Numbered from the stretch's first letter, positions 9,084-17,855 are shown. The stretch is 64,000 nucleotides of DNA from Opitutaceae bacterium (GCA_027490995.1 JAIXWY010000003.1:558001-622000); one strand, 5' to 3'. Notes: generated by a model not told the origin, from the sequence alone. Numbers and translations are program-made.

Positions 9084-9757
9084 CGGCTACGTTTGACGGA
9101 TTGAATCAATGCCACGCCTGGATCATCTCCTCGGCGGGCATTGCACCATGCGAGCAGGCCGATTGAGACCACCGCACCGAGAATAGCGATGAGCATGTCC
9201 TTGTGCGCGTCCCACACGTCGCCCTGCGTGCCGAGGTAGGCGATGCCCAGTTCGCCGCCGAAGACCACCGCGGCGGCCCATTCGATGAGTTCGTAAACCA
9301 GCGAGGTGCTCGCGATGAGGTCGACTGGGATCAGGTAGCTCCAGATGCCGGGTCGACCACCTGCGTGGAAGTAGAGCTCGCGGTAGGGAAACACGAACAT
9401 CAGTCCGTAGAGAAGATGAATGAGGCGGTCGAAGTGGTTCCGCTCAAAGCCGAAGAGTGCGTTCACCGAATGGCCGAACCACGCTTTCGACCAAGCATCG
9501 TAAGGTACTTCTGAATACGTCCAGTGGGCGCCGACTTCGTGGACGAGGAGGAAGAGGAAGATCAGGATATAGCTGGCGGTCGAGAGTGGCAGTCTCTTCC
9601 AGGTTGCGGCAAGGTAAGCGACGCAGACCGCGACCAGCAGATTTTCGAGCAGCCAATCGTGCGGGTAGTGCGCTCCGACGCCCGAAACGACGACGGCGAT
9701 CAGCAGCAAGCCGCCGAGGATGGCCAGCAGGCGGCGTGATGGCGGGAACCGCAGCAT
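9080..9757 (-). CDS. DUF2238 (YjdF-like) integral membrane protein
   Basis: This 225-residue protein has about six hydrophobic segments and the family's conserved polar motifs between them: HEVGAHWTYSEVPYD, the FGFERNHFDRLIHLLYG region, and the C-terminal ELGIAYLGTQGDVWDAHKDM. The many conserved His, Asp and Glu residues at membrane edges are typical of DUF2238, whose function is unknown. It overlaps the lactonase gene by 4 bases. A linked role with the lactonase is inference from this overlap only. Confidence 0.85.
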   Translation of the reverse strand: MLRFPPSRRLLAILGGLLLIAVVVSGVGAHYPHDWLLENLLVAVCVAYLAATWKRLPLSTASYILIFLFLLVHEVGAHWTYSEVPYDAWSKAWFGHSVNALFGFERNHFDRLIHLLYGLMFVFPYRELYFHAGGRPGIWSYLIPVDLIASTSLVYELIEWAAAVVFGGELGIAYLGTQGDVWDAHKDMLIAILGAVVSIGLLAWCNARRGDDPGVALIQSVKRSR

Positions 9758-9913
9758 GGACGGATTCTCCTGCAGTCGTACCGGGAGGTCAATCCGGCGC
9801 GGTTCTGAAGTGGCCGTGCACGACGGTGGACCGATGACGGCGAACGCTGGATCCGCCCCACGTGGAGTCCGGTTTACGCCAACGGCCTCCCCCGCCTTCG
9901 CCCGGTTGACGCG

Positions 9914-9937
9914 GCGGCCATCCCGGAGGTTGGCCGC
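9914..9937 (-). other. Hairpin between mdh and the DUF2238 gene
   Basis: A 7-bp perfect stem (GCGGCCA pairing with TGGCCGC) encloses a 10-base loop, about 24 bases past the mdh stop on the minus strand. No U-tract follows, so termination is possible but not shown. The remaining approximately 200 bases between the two genes hold nothing else I recognise. Confidence 0.35.
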
Positions 9938-9960
9938 GGCGTACCGAAAGGCGGATCGAC

Positions 9961-10944
9961 TTAGCTCAGCATGTCGGCGACGAGGGCCCGCTCCTCGGCG
10001 AGCTCCTTATTCGTCGCGGCAATCTTTGACTTGGCGAAGTCATCCATCGCGTAGCCGTGGATGACCTCGTAGCTGCCCGGCGTGGTGGTGCGGACCGGCA
10101 GACCGGCCCAGACGTTGGCGTCGAAACCGTAGGCGCCGTTGGCCTTGACGGCGACCGAGTGGATTGCGCCCGGGGTGACGAGGCTGCGCACGTGATCGAC
10201 GAGCGCATTGGCGGCGGAGGCGGCCGACGACGCGCCGCGGGCCGCGATGATGGCGGCCCCGCGCTTACCGACCGTTTCGCAGAAAGGACCCTGCAGCCAT
10301 GGCAGATCGTTGATCGCCTCGGTCGCCGGACGTCCGCCGATCGAAGCGTGGGCGAAGGCCGGGAACATCGTCGGGCTGTGGTTGCCGTAAATGAAGATGT
10401 CCTTCACCGCGGTGAGATCGACGCCGGCCTTCTTGGCCAGCTGCGTCTGGGCGCGGTTCTGGTCCAGCCGGACCATGGCGGTGAAGCGCTCGGCGGGCAG
10501 GCGCTTGGCCTGGCTGGCGGCGATCATGCAGTTCGTGTTCGCGGGATTGCCGACCACGCAGATGCGGGCGTCGGCGGCGGCAACAGCATCAATCACCTGA
10601 CCCTGTCCGATGAAGATGCGACCGTTATCCTTGAGGAGATCGGCGCGCTCCATGCCCGGCCCGCGCGGCTTGGCGCCGACCAGAAGGCACCAGTTGGCGT
10701 CCTTGAAGCCTACGGCGGGATCGGACGTCTGGACGATGCCCTTGAGCAGCGGGAAGGCGCAGTCATCGAGTTCCATCGCGACGCCCTCGAGTGCTTTGAG
10801 TGCCTTCTCAATTGGGGCCTCGAGCAACTGGAGGATCACGGGCTGGTCAGGTCCGAACATCGCGCCGGAGGCGATGCGGAACAGGAGGGAGTAGCCGATT
10901 TGGCCGGCTGCGCCGGTGACGGCGACGCGGATGGGAGTTTTCAT
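9961..10944 (-). CDS. mdh: NAD-dependent malate dehydrogenase
   Basis: The protein has 327 residues and catalyses reversible oxidation of malate to oxaloacetate in the TCA cycle. The N-terminal Rossmann motif [12 protein letters not shown] is followed by VGNPANTNC and [11 protein letters not shown], and the catalytic His is in [11 protein letters not shown]. The active-site loop [15 protein letters not shown] is of the cytosolic-type MDH family, which is longer than the lactate-dehydrogenase-like form. The ATG is preceded by CACCCTCCC rather than a Shine-Dalgarno sequence. It lies 87 bases downstream of the DAHP synthase gene on the same strand. Confidence 0.95.
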   Translation of the reverse strand: MKTPIRVAVTGAAGQIGYSLLFRIASGAMFGPDQPVILQLLEAPIEKALKALEGVAMELDDCAFPLLKGIVQTSDPAVGFKDANWCLLVGAKPRGPGMERADLLKDNGRIFIGQGQVIDAVAAADARICVVGNPANTNCMIAASQAKRLPAERFTAMVRLDQNRAQTQLAKKAGVDLTAVKDIFIYGNHSPTMFPAFAHASIGGRPATEAINDLPWLQGPFCETVGKRGAAIIAARGASSAASAANALVDHVRSLVTPGAIHSVAVKANGAYGFDANVWAGLPVRTTTPGSYEVIHGYAMDDFAKSKIAATNKELAEERALVADMLS

Positions 10945-11031
10945 GGGAGGGTGAGACGGGCTGAGGAGGAAAAGTGAGGGAAGGGAGGCCTGAGCGCGAG
11001 CCTCCGTGAAGAGGCCGAGCGCGGACGGCGT

Positions 11032-12087
11032 CTAGCGAAAACGACCGGCGAGGCCGGCGTGTAACTCGCGGATCAGGGCTTCCGTGGTGGCCCAGCCGAT
11101 GCAGCCATCGGTGATGCTCACGCCGTAGCGAAGCTTATCCTTGGGCTGCGGGAAAGGCTGGGCACCGGACTCAAGATTACTCTCCACCATCGCGCCCATG
11201 ATCGACTGATTGCCGGCAGAAATCTGTCCGAGCAGGGCACGCAGCACCTCGGGCTGGCGCTCGGGCTGCTTCGCGGAATTGTCGTGGGAGCAGTCGACTA
11301 GGATCGACTTGGGCAGGCCGGCCTTGGCGAGAATGGCCTCGGTCTGGGCGATCGACTCGGCCGAATAGTTCGGGCCGGCCGCCCCGCCGCGCAACACGAT
11401 GTGGCAGCCTGGATTGCCGCGGGTCACGACGGCCGAGGCGGCGCCATCCAGGTTGATCCCGAGGAACGTTTGCGGCTGGGAGGCGGCCTTGATCGCATTG
11501 ATCGCGGTCTGGATGGATCCATCGGTGCCGTTCTTGAAGCCGAGCGGCATCGAGAGACCCGATGCCATCTGGCGGTGCGTCTGGGATTCCGTGGTGCGGG
11601 CACCGATCGCGCCCCAGCAGACCAGATCCGCGACATATTGCGGGGTGATGGGATCGAGAAATTCCGTCGCCGTGGGCAGGCCCAAATCCAGCACCTCGCG
11701 CAAGAAGGCCCGGCCTGAGCGGAGCCCCGACGCGATGTCGTGCGATCCATCGAGATGTGGGTCCATCACCAAACCCTTCCAGCCCACCGTGGTGCGGGGC
11801 TTCTCGAAGTACACCCGCATCACCACCATCACCCGATCCTGCACTTCCCGCGCCAGCGCGGCGAGCCGCCGAGCGTACTCCCGGCCGGCCTGCGTGTCGT
11901 GGATTGAGCAGGGCCCGATGATCAGCAGGAAACGCTTGTCGTCGGTGAAGATGAGCCGCCGGATGTCTTCTCGCGCCTGGGTGATGAAGGCAGCTTGAGA
12001 CTCCGTCTTGGGCAACTCGCGCAACAACTCGGCCGGCGAAGGCAGGGCGCGCGTCTCGACGACATTGATGTCCGAGGTCTGGTGCAT
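11032..12087 (-). CDS. 3-deoxy-7-phosphoheptulonate synthase, class I (AroF/G/H type)
   Basis: The protein has 351 residues. It condenses phosphoenolpyruvate and erythrose 4-phosphate as the first step of the shikimate pathway. Class I signatures are visible: the LLIIGPCSIHD strand, VYFEKPRTTVGWKG, GARTTESQTHR, GFKNGTDG, the metal-site region VDCSHDNS, and SITDGCIGW at the C-terminus. Which aromatic amino acid inhibits it cannot be told from the sequence alone. The ATG at 12087 is preferred over a TTG 13 codons upstream because the family N-terminus fits. An intrinsic terminator lies in the leader at 12208-12246, so transcription may be controlled by attenuation. Confidence 0.93.
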   Translation of the reverse strand: MHQTSDINVVETRALPSPAELLRELPKTESQAAFITQAREDIRRLIFTDDKRFLLIIGPCSIHDTQAGREYARRLAALAREVQDRVMVVMRVYFEKPRTTVGWKGLVMDPHLDGSHDIASGLRSGRAFLREVLDLGLPTATEFLDPITPQYVADLVCWGAIGARTTESQTHRQMASGLSMPLGFKNGTDGSIQTAINAIKAASQPQTFLGINLDGAASAVVTRGNPGCHIVLRGGAAGPNYSAESIAQTEAILAKAGLPKSILVDCSHDNSAKQPERQPEVLRALLGQISAGNQSIMGAMVESNLESGAQPFPQPKDKLRYGVSITDGCIGWATTEALIRELHAGLAGRFR

Positions 12088-12207
12088 GAAAGAGTCAGCT
12101 TGCCCCAGTCGAAGCCCTTGGCGCAAGCCTGCGCCTCGGGCCTACGGGCCGCTCGTTTGCCGAACGGCAATCCCCGATTTACCCCCGGCGAGGGGACCCG
12201 TCTCCCG

Positions 12208-12246
12208 AAAAAAGAGGGCCGGTCGCCTACCCCTAGGCGACCGGCC
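12208..12246 (-). terminator. Intrinsic terminator in the DAHP synthase leader
   Basis: Two perfect 13-base arms (12217-12229 and 12234-12246) enclose a 4-base loop. On the minus strand the stem is followed by CTC and then six T. The structure sits about 120 bases upstream of the DAHP synthase ATG and reads toward it. It is therefore either a transcription attenuator or the end of a small upstream RNA. On the plus strand the T-run is much weaker. Confidence 0.8.
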
Positions 12247-12271
12247 GATTTCTTGCTTAGTTACCCCAAAC

Positions 12272-12314
12272 CTCCCGCTAGGCGGGAGAAACCAAAACTC
12301 GGTTGCGGAAACCG
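12272..12314 (-). promoter_or_regulatory. Two small hairpins upstream of the terminator
   Basis: The first is a 7-bp stem at 12272-12288 (CTCCCGC pairing with GCGGGAG, 3-base loop). The second is a 5-bp stem at 12300-12314. On the minus strand they precede the terminator. The CGCCTA of the first hairpin is also present in the 5' arm of the terminator, so it could compete for the TAGGCG of the 3' arm. That is a possible antiterminator arrangement, but it is inferred from base pairing alone. Confidence 0.35.
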
Positions 12315-12400
12315 TTACGGGCGAGAAGCTGTTCGTCAAATCTCCGCCGCAAATTGCGGGACTAGTGCCCAAAAAACTGACTATTAGTTTCTTAGAGAAA

Positions 12401-13300
12401 ATGACGACCGGACTCATGGGTCTCCAGCGTTTTTCCCCTGCGGGCTGGCTGCACGTTACGGGTGACGACGTAGCCAGCTTCCTCCAGGGGCAGTGTTCGC
12501 AAGACCTCGTGGCGCTGCCGGTGGGGCGCGGTTCGTACGGCCTTTGGCTCACTCAGAAGGGACGGGTCGAGGCGGACAGTCTGGTGTTTCGAGTGGGGGA
12601 ACGGGAGTACTGGCTGCTCAGCGAAGGCGTCTCGGGGGCGTCGCTTCGGGAGCGCTTGGAACGCTTCATTATTGCGGACGATGTGACGGTCGAGGACGCC
12701 ACGCCGACGGTGCAGGCAGCCTGGCTCGTGGGCTCGGCGGAGGCGTGGGGCGAGCGTCTCGGTGGGACGGCGCTCCAGGTCGGAGAGGTTCGACCGTGGC
12801 TGGGCGGATGGCTGTTGCGTGATCCCCGGGCGGGAGGGGCAAGGAGTGTCTGGGTGGGCCCGTCGCCGGCGTGGCCCGCCGAGAGTCCCGCAGTCTCGCC
12901 CGAGCGCGGCGAGGGGGCGCGGATCGAGGCCGGTATCGTGCGGGTGCCCGACGACATTGGGCCGGGTGAGTTGCCGAACGAAGGCGGGCTGGAGCAGGAC
13001 GCCATTTCGTATTCGAAAGGATGCTACCTCGGACAAGAGACGGTCGCGCGATTGCGGGCGATGGGGCAAGTGCGTCGTCGCCTGTACCGCGTGCGGGGGG
13101 TGGGGGCGGCCCCTGAGGGCGGAGCCAAGGCTCTTTTTCAACAGGGACGCCGGGTGGGCGAGTTGCGCTCGCGGGCCGCGGACGGCACCGGCGGTTTCAT
13201 CGGCTATGCGCTTTTGACCCTGCTCCACCTCGATCTTTCGCGGGGCCTTGCGCTCGAGGAGGCCGAGCCGGAGACGCTGGCGCTGGGCGGGGTGGTGTGA
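12401..13300 (+). CDS. ygfZ: YgfZ/GcvT-like folate-binding protein
   Basis: The protein has 299 residues. It belongs to the tetrahydrofolate-binding YgfZ family (COG0354), which supports maturation or repair of iron-sulfur proteins. The diagnostic motif is present as KGCYLGQE, with Cys208. The N-terminal FLQGQCSQDL strand and the LPNEGGLEQDAISYSKGC region are typical. The frame is open far upstream to 12008, but that part runs through the leader of the divergent gene. The ATG at 12401 fits the family N-terminus; an ATG at 12416 is an alternative. Confidence 0.88.
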   Translation: MTTGLMGLQRFSPAGWLHVTGDDVASFLQGQCSQDLVALPVGRGSYGLWLTQKGRVEADSLVFRVGEREYWLLSEGVSGASLRERLERFIIADDVTVEDATPTVQAAWLVGSAEAWGERLGGTALQVGEVRPWLGGWLLRDPRAGGARSVWVGPSPAWPAESPAVSPERGEGARIEAGIVRVPDDIGPGELPNEGGLEQDAISYSKGCYLGQETVARLRAMGQVRRRLYRVRGVGAAPEGGAKALFQQGRRVGELRSRAADGTGGFIGYALLTLLHLDLSRGLALEEAEPETLALGGVV

Positions 13301-13366
13301 CCGCACCGGCGCGGAGGTGGCGGCCTCGCGCTTGCACACCCGCCTCGTGAGGACAACGTCGTCGGC

Positions 13367-13663
13367 ATGACTCCGGAATTAGATCAACTACGTGCCCTGT
13401 GCCTTCGTTTGGGTGCGGCGCCGGATCAAGCTGAGACGATGGCTCGCCAGCTCGCGCGTCGGGCGGACCAACTGATGACGGCCCGCGGATGGTCGAGGGA
13501 GCAGGCCTTGGCTCACCTCCTGCGCCTAGTCACTGAGGGCAACGCGGGGGTTGCGCCGGCCGGCTTCGAGGGCGGACGACCGCCGACGCCCGATTCTTCC
13601 GCGTCCGCTGACCGGACGAGGCACGCGGGTCCTGAGGAGACTGGAATCGATCGACCGATCTGA
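13367..13663 (+). CDS. Small hypothetical protein, 98 aa
   Basis: I do not recognise this protein. The N-terminal 60 residues look like a compact helical unit rich in Ala, Leu and Arg (LARRADQLMTARGWSREQA). The last 40 are Gly/Pro/Ser-rich and probably disordered. It follows ygfZ by 66 bases on the same strand. The coding character of the N-terminal half is better than that of the other frames, so a real gene is likely, but the true C-terminus could differ. Confidence 0.55.
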   Translation: MTPELDQLRALCLRLGAAPDQAETMARQLARRADQLMTARGWSREQALAHLLRLVTEGNAGVAPAGFEGGRPPTPDSSASADRTRHAGPEETGIDRPI

Positions 13664-13700
13664 TCTGAGGCTGGTCCGGCCAAGTCTTGGAGCGGACGGT

Positions 13701-13723
13701 GGGGGACCCGTAGTCCGTCCCCC
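13701..13723. terminator. Hairpin between convergent genes
   Basis: A perfect 7-bp stem (GGGGGAC pairing with GTCCCCC) has a 9-base loop. It lies between the stop of the 98-residue gene and the stop of the HAD phosphatase gene on the other strand. The place suits a shared terminator, but neither side has a T-run. Confidence 0.4.
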
Positions 13724-13743
13724 GGTCAAGGCCGAGATGTCGC

Positions 13744-14337
13744 TCAGTGCGGAACCTTCGCTGGGCGGGTGGCCGATTGGGCTTCGCGGAGCACCACGGC
13801 CACGGCCATGGCGAACGACGGCACCGTGAATTCTGGAGCGCTGCGTAAGGACTCCGCATGACCCAGATCGATGAAGACGGTGCGGACTCCGGCCCGGTGG
13901 CCGCAGTCCACGTCGCGCCAGCGGTCGCCGATCATCCACGACCGCTTGAGATCGATTCCGAGCGCTTGCGCCGCATCGAAGAGCATCCCTGGCTCAGGTT
14001 TTCGCCGCGGGGTGGGCACGGTGGGATCGCGGCCTGAGTCGTAGCACACCTCGATGCGGGAGAGCTCCGGAATCCACTGCTGCAGCAGGGAGTGTTGTGC
14101 CTCGACCACCTCGGCGGCGAGTGTGCCGCGGCCGACATCGGGTTGATTGGTGACCACGACGAGCACGAAGCCGGCATCAGCGAGGGCACGGCATCCCGCA
14201 GCCACGTCGGGAAAAAGTTGAAACGCCGACACGGACCGCGGCGGCTCGGGCAGGCCATGCACGACCACCGGAAGGTTGAGCGTGCCATCGCGGTCGAGAA
14301 ACACGGCGGGCCGCAGCGGTGATTCCGGAGGTGGCAT
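13744..14337 (-). CDS. HAD-IIIA phosphatase, GmhB/HisB-N-like
   Basis: The protein has 197 residues and is a haloacid-dehalogenase phosphatase. Motif I is FLDRDGTLN (nucleophile Asp in DRDGT), motif II VVTNQ, motif III RRKPEPGML, and motif IV GDRWRDVDCGHRAG. The layout is that of D-glycero-D-manno-heptose 1,7-bisphosphate phosphatase and the HisB N-terminal domain. The Zn-binding CxH...CxC loop of those enzymes is not kept: the region reads CYDSGRDPTVPTPRRKP, with one Cys. Substrate assignment is therefore uncertain. The frame opens at 14526, but ATG 14337 leaves the divergent transporter start free and matches the family N-terminus. Confidence 0.8.
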   Translation of the reverse strand: MPPPESPLRPAVFLDRDGTLNLPVVVHGLPEPPRSVSAFQLFPDVAAGCRALADAGFVLVVVTNQPDVGRGTLAAEVVEAQHSLLQQWIPELSRIEVCYDSGRDPTVPTPRRKPEPGMLFDAAQALGIDLKRSWMIGDRWRDVDCGHRAGVRTVFIDLGHAESLRSAPEFTVPSFAMAVAVVLREAQSATRPAKVPH

Positions 14338-14506
14338 GGGTGGGCGGGTTTCGAGCACGTCATCGGCTGGGCGGTGTTGGGGCAAGGGAGATGTCGTGGC
14401 CTCGCCGCGTGGCGCGGCTATTTTGGCTCGCCCCGCAAAGTCAAAAACGGCACGAACAGATGCTTGGTCGGTTGCCCCGCGCGGACCGACCGGCGAACCC
14501 CACCCC

Positions 14507-15772
14507 ATGAATGACTCTACTGTCATGACCCCGGCGCGCTACGCGTGGCTGGTCGTCATCCTCCTCGTCCCGGTCGCACTCCTGAACTATCTGGATCGTC
14601 AGATGCTCGCGACCATGAAGGGCTCGATGGTTGCGGACATCCCTTCCATCGCGAACCGGGCGGACTGGGGGTTTGTCTTGGGGTGCTTCAAGTGGACGTA
14701 CGCCTTGTTCAGCCCCTTTGCGGGATGGGTGGCGGATCGCTACAGCAAGCGCTGGGTGATCTGCGGCAGCCTGTTCACTTGGTCGCTGGTGACCTGGTGG
14801 ACGGGGCATGTCACGAGCTTCAACGAACTCGTGGCGGCGCGTTCCCTCATGGGCATCAGCGAAGCGTTCTACATCCCGGCGGCTCTCGCCATGATTGCGA
14901 ACCACCATCCCTCGGCGACCCGATCGCGGGCGGTCGGCGTGCATCAGATCGGAATTTACGTCGGCCAGATCCTCGGCGGGTTTGCGGGTTACGTGGCAGA
15001 TTCGCCGGATCATGGCTGGCGCTGGGCGTTCTCGGTGTGCGGCATGATCGGCGTCATCTACGCCTTCCCGCTGATCGCGGCGCTGCGCGACCCGGCGCCG
15101 GCGGCGGGTACGGCGGCGCAGACGGGAGGATCGGCGGGTGGATCAGCTGGGGCGGGGGCGATCCGCGGTCTGCTCACGAACCGTAACTTCCTGCTGCTGG
15201 TGCTCTATTTCACGCTGCCGGCGATCGCGGGTTGGGTGGTGCGTGACTGGATGCCGGAGATTCTCCGGGAGAAGTTTAGCTTGGGGCAGGGAAAAGCGGG
15301 CGTCAGTGCGATCCTTTATGTTCAACTCGCGTCCCTCGTCGGCGCCGTGATCGGAGGCATTCTCGCCGACCGCTGGATGCGGCGGAGTGACCGCGGGCGT
15401 ATTTACACGAGCGCCATCGGCATGGCACTTTTCCTCCCGGCCCTGTTCAGCGTTGGCCACGCGGGCACGCTGACGATGGCGATCGTTGGACTGATGGTGT
15501 TCGGGCTGGGCTGGGGATTTTTTGACTGCAACAACATGCCGATTCTCAGCCAGATCACGCGGCCCGAATGGCGGGCGACGGGCTTTGGCATCATGAACGC
15601 GGTGAGCATCAGTTGCGGAGGCTTTGGCGACTGGGCGTTTGGCGCTTTGCGGGATCGGCACGTGCCCTTGGACCTCATCTTTGGTGCCTTCGCCGGGATC
15701 GCGCTACTTTCGATTGGGGTGGTGCTCTTGATTCGGCCGCGGCCGGAATCAGCGGTGCCAACGGCGCGCTAA
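14507..15772 (+). CDS. MFS transporter, ACS-like (first transporter-sulfatase couple)
   Basis: The protein has 421 residues and about 12 membrane segments. The first helix ends in LNYLDRQML, the motif of the anion:cation symporter branch, which carries sugar acids and organic anions. The loop GWVADRYSKRW is the standard MFS motif A. It starts at ATG 14507, preceded by a CACCCC stretch. The sulfatase gene starts 11 bases after its stop, so the two are very probably one operon. The substrate is unknown; a product of sulfated glycan breakdown is a reasonable guess. Confidence 0.85.
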   Translation: MNDSTVMTPARYAWLVVILLVPVALLNYLDRQMLATMKGSMVADIPSIANRADWGFVLGCFKWTYALFSPFAGWVADRYSKRWVICGSLFTWSLVTWWTGHVTSFNELVAARSLMGISEAFYIPAALAMIANHHPSATRSRAVGVHQIGIYVGQILGGFAGYVADSPDHGWRWAFSVCGMIGVIYAFPLIAALRDPAPAAGTAAQTGGSAGGSAGAGAIRGLLTNRNFLLLVLYFTLPAIAGWVVRDWMPEILREKFSLGQGKAGVSAILYVQLASLVGAVIGGILADRWMRRSDRGRIYTSAIGMALFLPALFSVGHAGTLTMAIVGLMVFGLGWGFFDCNNMPILSQITRPEWRATGFGIMNAVSISCGGFGDWAFGALRDRHVPLDLIFGAFAGIALLSIGVVLLIRPRPESAVPTAR

Positions 15773-15783
15773 ACTCTCCTCGT

Positions 15784-17442
15784 ATGAATCAGAAACTCAC
15801 TCCCTTGTTTCGCGGTTGGTACGTCGTGGCCACCGCGGTTCTGGGCTTTGTTGTGCCGGCGTGGGCTGCGCCGTCCGCGGCCCCGCGCGATGGGCGACCC
15901 AACATCGTGGTCGTGCTCTGTGACGACCTCGGCTACGGTGACGTCCAGGCAAATTTTCCGCAGGGGCTCATTCGCACACCGCACATGGATCGGCTGGCGC
16001 GCGAAGGGGTGCGGTTTACCGATGCCTATTCACCCTCCGGTCTTTGCACGCCCACGCGCTACGGCTTGCTCACGGGCCGCTATGCGTGGCGAACGCGGCT
16101 GCAGTCTGGAGTCATTGGCGGCCTCTCGCCGCGCTTGATTGAGGCCGGGCGCCCCACGGTCGCATCGTTCCTGCAGTCGCACGGCTACCGCACCGCGGTG
16201 ATCGGCAAGTGGCATTTGGGGCTAAACTGGGAGCGCCTGCCGGGCAAGGCGATCACCGAGCTGGGCGTGGAAACACCGGACCAAGTGTGGAACGTCGACT
16301 ATGGTCGTCCCTTCGGCGGCGGCCCGACAACGCTGGGGTTTGATCGTTTCTTTGGTATCAGCGCCTCCCTCGACATGGTGCCCTACACGTATCTGGAGAA
16401 CGATCGGGTCGTGGCGCTTCCCACCGAGGAGCGCACGTGGCCGATGCACCCGGGGTACGTCTTCGATTGTCGCCTCGGCCCGGCGGCGCCGGGGTTTGAA
16501 GTGGCCGACGTGCTGCCGGAGCTGACGCGGCAGGCGGAACGGTTTATCGAGGACGAGTCGCGCCGCGGCGGACCTTTCTTCCTCTATCTTCCGCTTCCTT
16601 CGCCGCACACTCCGCTCGCACCGACGGCGGAGTGGAAGGGGCGGAGCGGCCTGAATCTCTACGCGGACTTCGTCATGCAGACGGATGCCGCAATCGGTCA
16701 ACTGCTCGCCGCTTTGGAGCGGAGCGGCGTGGCCGACAATACTCTCTTCATCCTGACGAGCGACAACGGCTGCGCGCCTCAGGCTCGGATCCACGATCTC
16801 AAGGCCAAGGGGCATGATGTAAGCGGTGGACTGCGCGGGAACAAAGCGGATCTATACGATGGCGGAGTCCGGGTTCCGTTCCTCGCCCGCTGGCCGGATC
16901 GCGTCCCTCCGGCGGAGAGTGGGCAGCTGGTCTGCCTCACCGATCTCTTCGCAACCTTCGCTGAACTGGTGGGCGCGGATGTGCCGACGGATGCCGCCGA
17001 AGATAGCTTCAGTTTCGCCTCGGCTTTGCTATCGCGCTCGGGAGCGCCGACGCGCCCGGCGCGGGATGCGGTCGTGTTGCATTCGGCGTTCGGCTCCTTC
17101 GCCATCCGGGAAGGGGAGTGGAAGCTCGCCCTCTGCGCTGGCAGCGGTGGCTGGTCGGCCCCGGTGAATTTCGACGCGGAGGCGGCGGGCTTGCCCATGA
17201 CCCAGCTGTATCACATCGGCGGAGCTGATCGTGGGGAGCGGACGAATCTGCAGGCGGAGCAGCCCGAGCGGGTGCGGCAGCTTGAGGCGCGGCTGCGGGA
17301 GATCGTCGCGGCGGGGCGGAGCACGCTTGGACCGCGGGCGAGTAACGCGGTCGAGGTCGCGCTGCGCAAACCATCGTTGCAAACCCAGCGGGGTCGTGCG
17401 CCTTCGCCGCCGGTAGCGGAGCCTGCGGGCACGCGCGACTGA
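15784..17442 (+). CDS. Exported type I sulfatase (arylsulfatase A-like)
   Basis: The protein has 552 residues and an N-terminal signal sequence ending near AWAAPSAA. The formylglycine motif is CTPTR with Cys88, followed by YGLLTGRYAWR. The metal-binding CDDLGYGD strand near the N-terminus and the SDNGC region later in the chain complete an alkaline-phosphatase-fold S1 sulfatase. It should remove sulfate esters in the periplasm or outside the cell. Activity needs a formylglycine-generating enzyme, which is not in this window. It follows the MFS gene by 11 bases. The exact sulfated substrate cannot be read from the sequence. Confidence 0.9.
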   Translation: MNQKLTPLFRGWYVVATAVLGFVVPAWAAPSAAPRDGRPNIVVVLCDDLGYGDVQANFPQGLIRTPHMDRLAREGVRFTDAYSPSGLCTPTRYGLLTGRYAWRTRLQSGVIGGLSPRLIEAGRPTVASFLQSHGYRTAVIGKWHLGLNWERLPGKAITELGVETPDQVWNVDYGRPFGGGPTTLGFDRFFGISASLDMVPYTYLENDRVVALPTEERTWPMHPGYVFDCRLGPAAPGFEVADVLPELTRQAERFIEDESRRGGPFFLYLPLPSPHTPLAPTAEWKGRSGLNLYADFVMQTDAAIGQLLAALERSGVADNTLFILTSDNGCAPQARIHDLKAKGHDVSGGLRGNKADLYDGGVRVPFLARWPDRVPPAESGQLVCLTDLFATFAELVGADVPTDAAEDSFSFASALLSRSGAPTRPARDAVVLHSAFGSFAIREGEWKLALCAGSGGWSAPVNFDAEAAGLPMTQLYHIGGADRGERTNLQAEQPERVRQLEARLREIVAAGRSTLGPRASNAVEVALRKPSLQTQRGRAPSPPVAEPAGTRD

Positions 17443-17483
17443 TTCCATTTGAGAATCACGCCCGGCGGGGCAGGTTTGACGGC

Positions 17484-17855
17484 ATGGCAACCGATTCCCC
17501 TCGTTCCGGTACGCGCGACCATCTCTTCCTGCTTACCCCTCTGTTCCCCGACGCCAAGCTTGGGCCGGGCCTCTATCACTGTTCCGAGTGTGCGCAGATC
17601 GAGGGATTACTGAGTTTCTTCCCGTTCCTGCGCTCGCGGATCGATGTGAGCTACGTGGACTTTCCGCGCCCGCGTTCGGCCGTGGTCCCGCTGGTCGGCC
17701 CGGAAAACCAGGGTTGCCCGGTGCTCGTCCTGGGTGCGGGTTCGACCGCGCCGGCGGGAGCCAAGGTCGGGCCGTCCGGCCTAGCCTTCGTCTCCGGAGC
17801 CGTCGCCATCTCGGAGTACTTGGCCGCAGGCCATGGCATTTCGCGCCCCCATTGA
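17484..17855 (+). CDS. DUF3088 family thioredoxin-like protein
   Basis: The protein has 123 residues and matches the DUF3088 layout: an N-terminal RDHLFLLTP strand, a CxxC at Cys33-Cys36 (YHCSECAQIEGLL), a VDFPRPR segment, then ENQGCPVLVL. The CxxC after the first strand suggests a thioredoxin-like fold, perhaps redox- or metal-related. The family's function is unknown. It lies 41 bases after the sulfatase stop, but a link in function is not evident. Confidence 0.75.
   Translation: MATDSPRSGTRDHLFLLTPLFPDAKLGPGLYHCSECAQIEGLLSFFPFLRSRIDVSYVDFPRPRSAVVPLVGPENQGCPVLVLGAGSTAPAGAKVGPSGLAFVSGAVAISEYLAAGHGISRPH

Larger units (their letters stand above)
12088..12400. other. Divergent spacer between DAHP synthase and ygfZ genes
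   Basis: The spacer of 313 bases separates the minus-strand DAHP synthase gene from the plus-strand YgfZ gene. It holds a strong minus-strand intrinsic terminator and two smaller hairpins closer to the ygfZ side. Promoters for both genes should lie here, but I cannot assign clear boxes. Long open frames across it are antisense or read-through frames without coding character. Confidence 0.6.

Noticed and set aside
12142..12552. 136-residue minus-strand frame across the leader of DAHP synthase, with Phe-Trp-Phe codons
   Set aside because: It runs antisense through the start of ygfZ and through the terminator stem, and has no family motif. It is too long for a normal leader peptide. Only the short codon run is mentioned as part of the attenuator idea.
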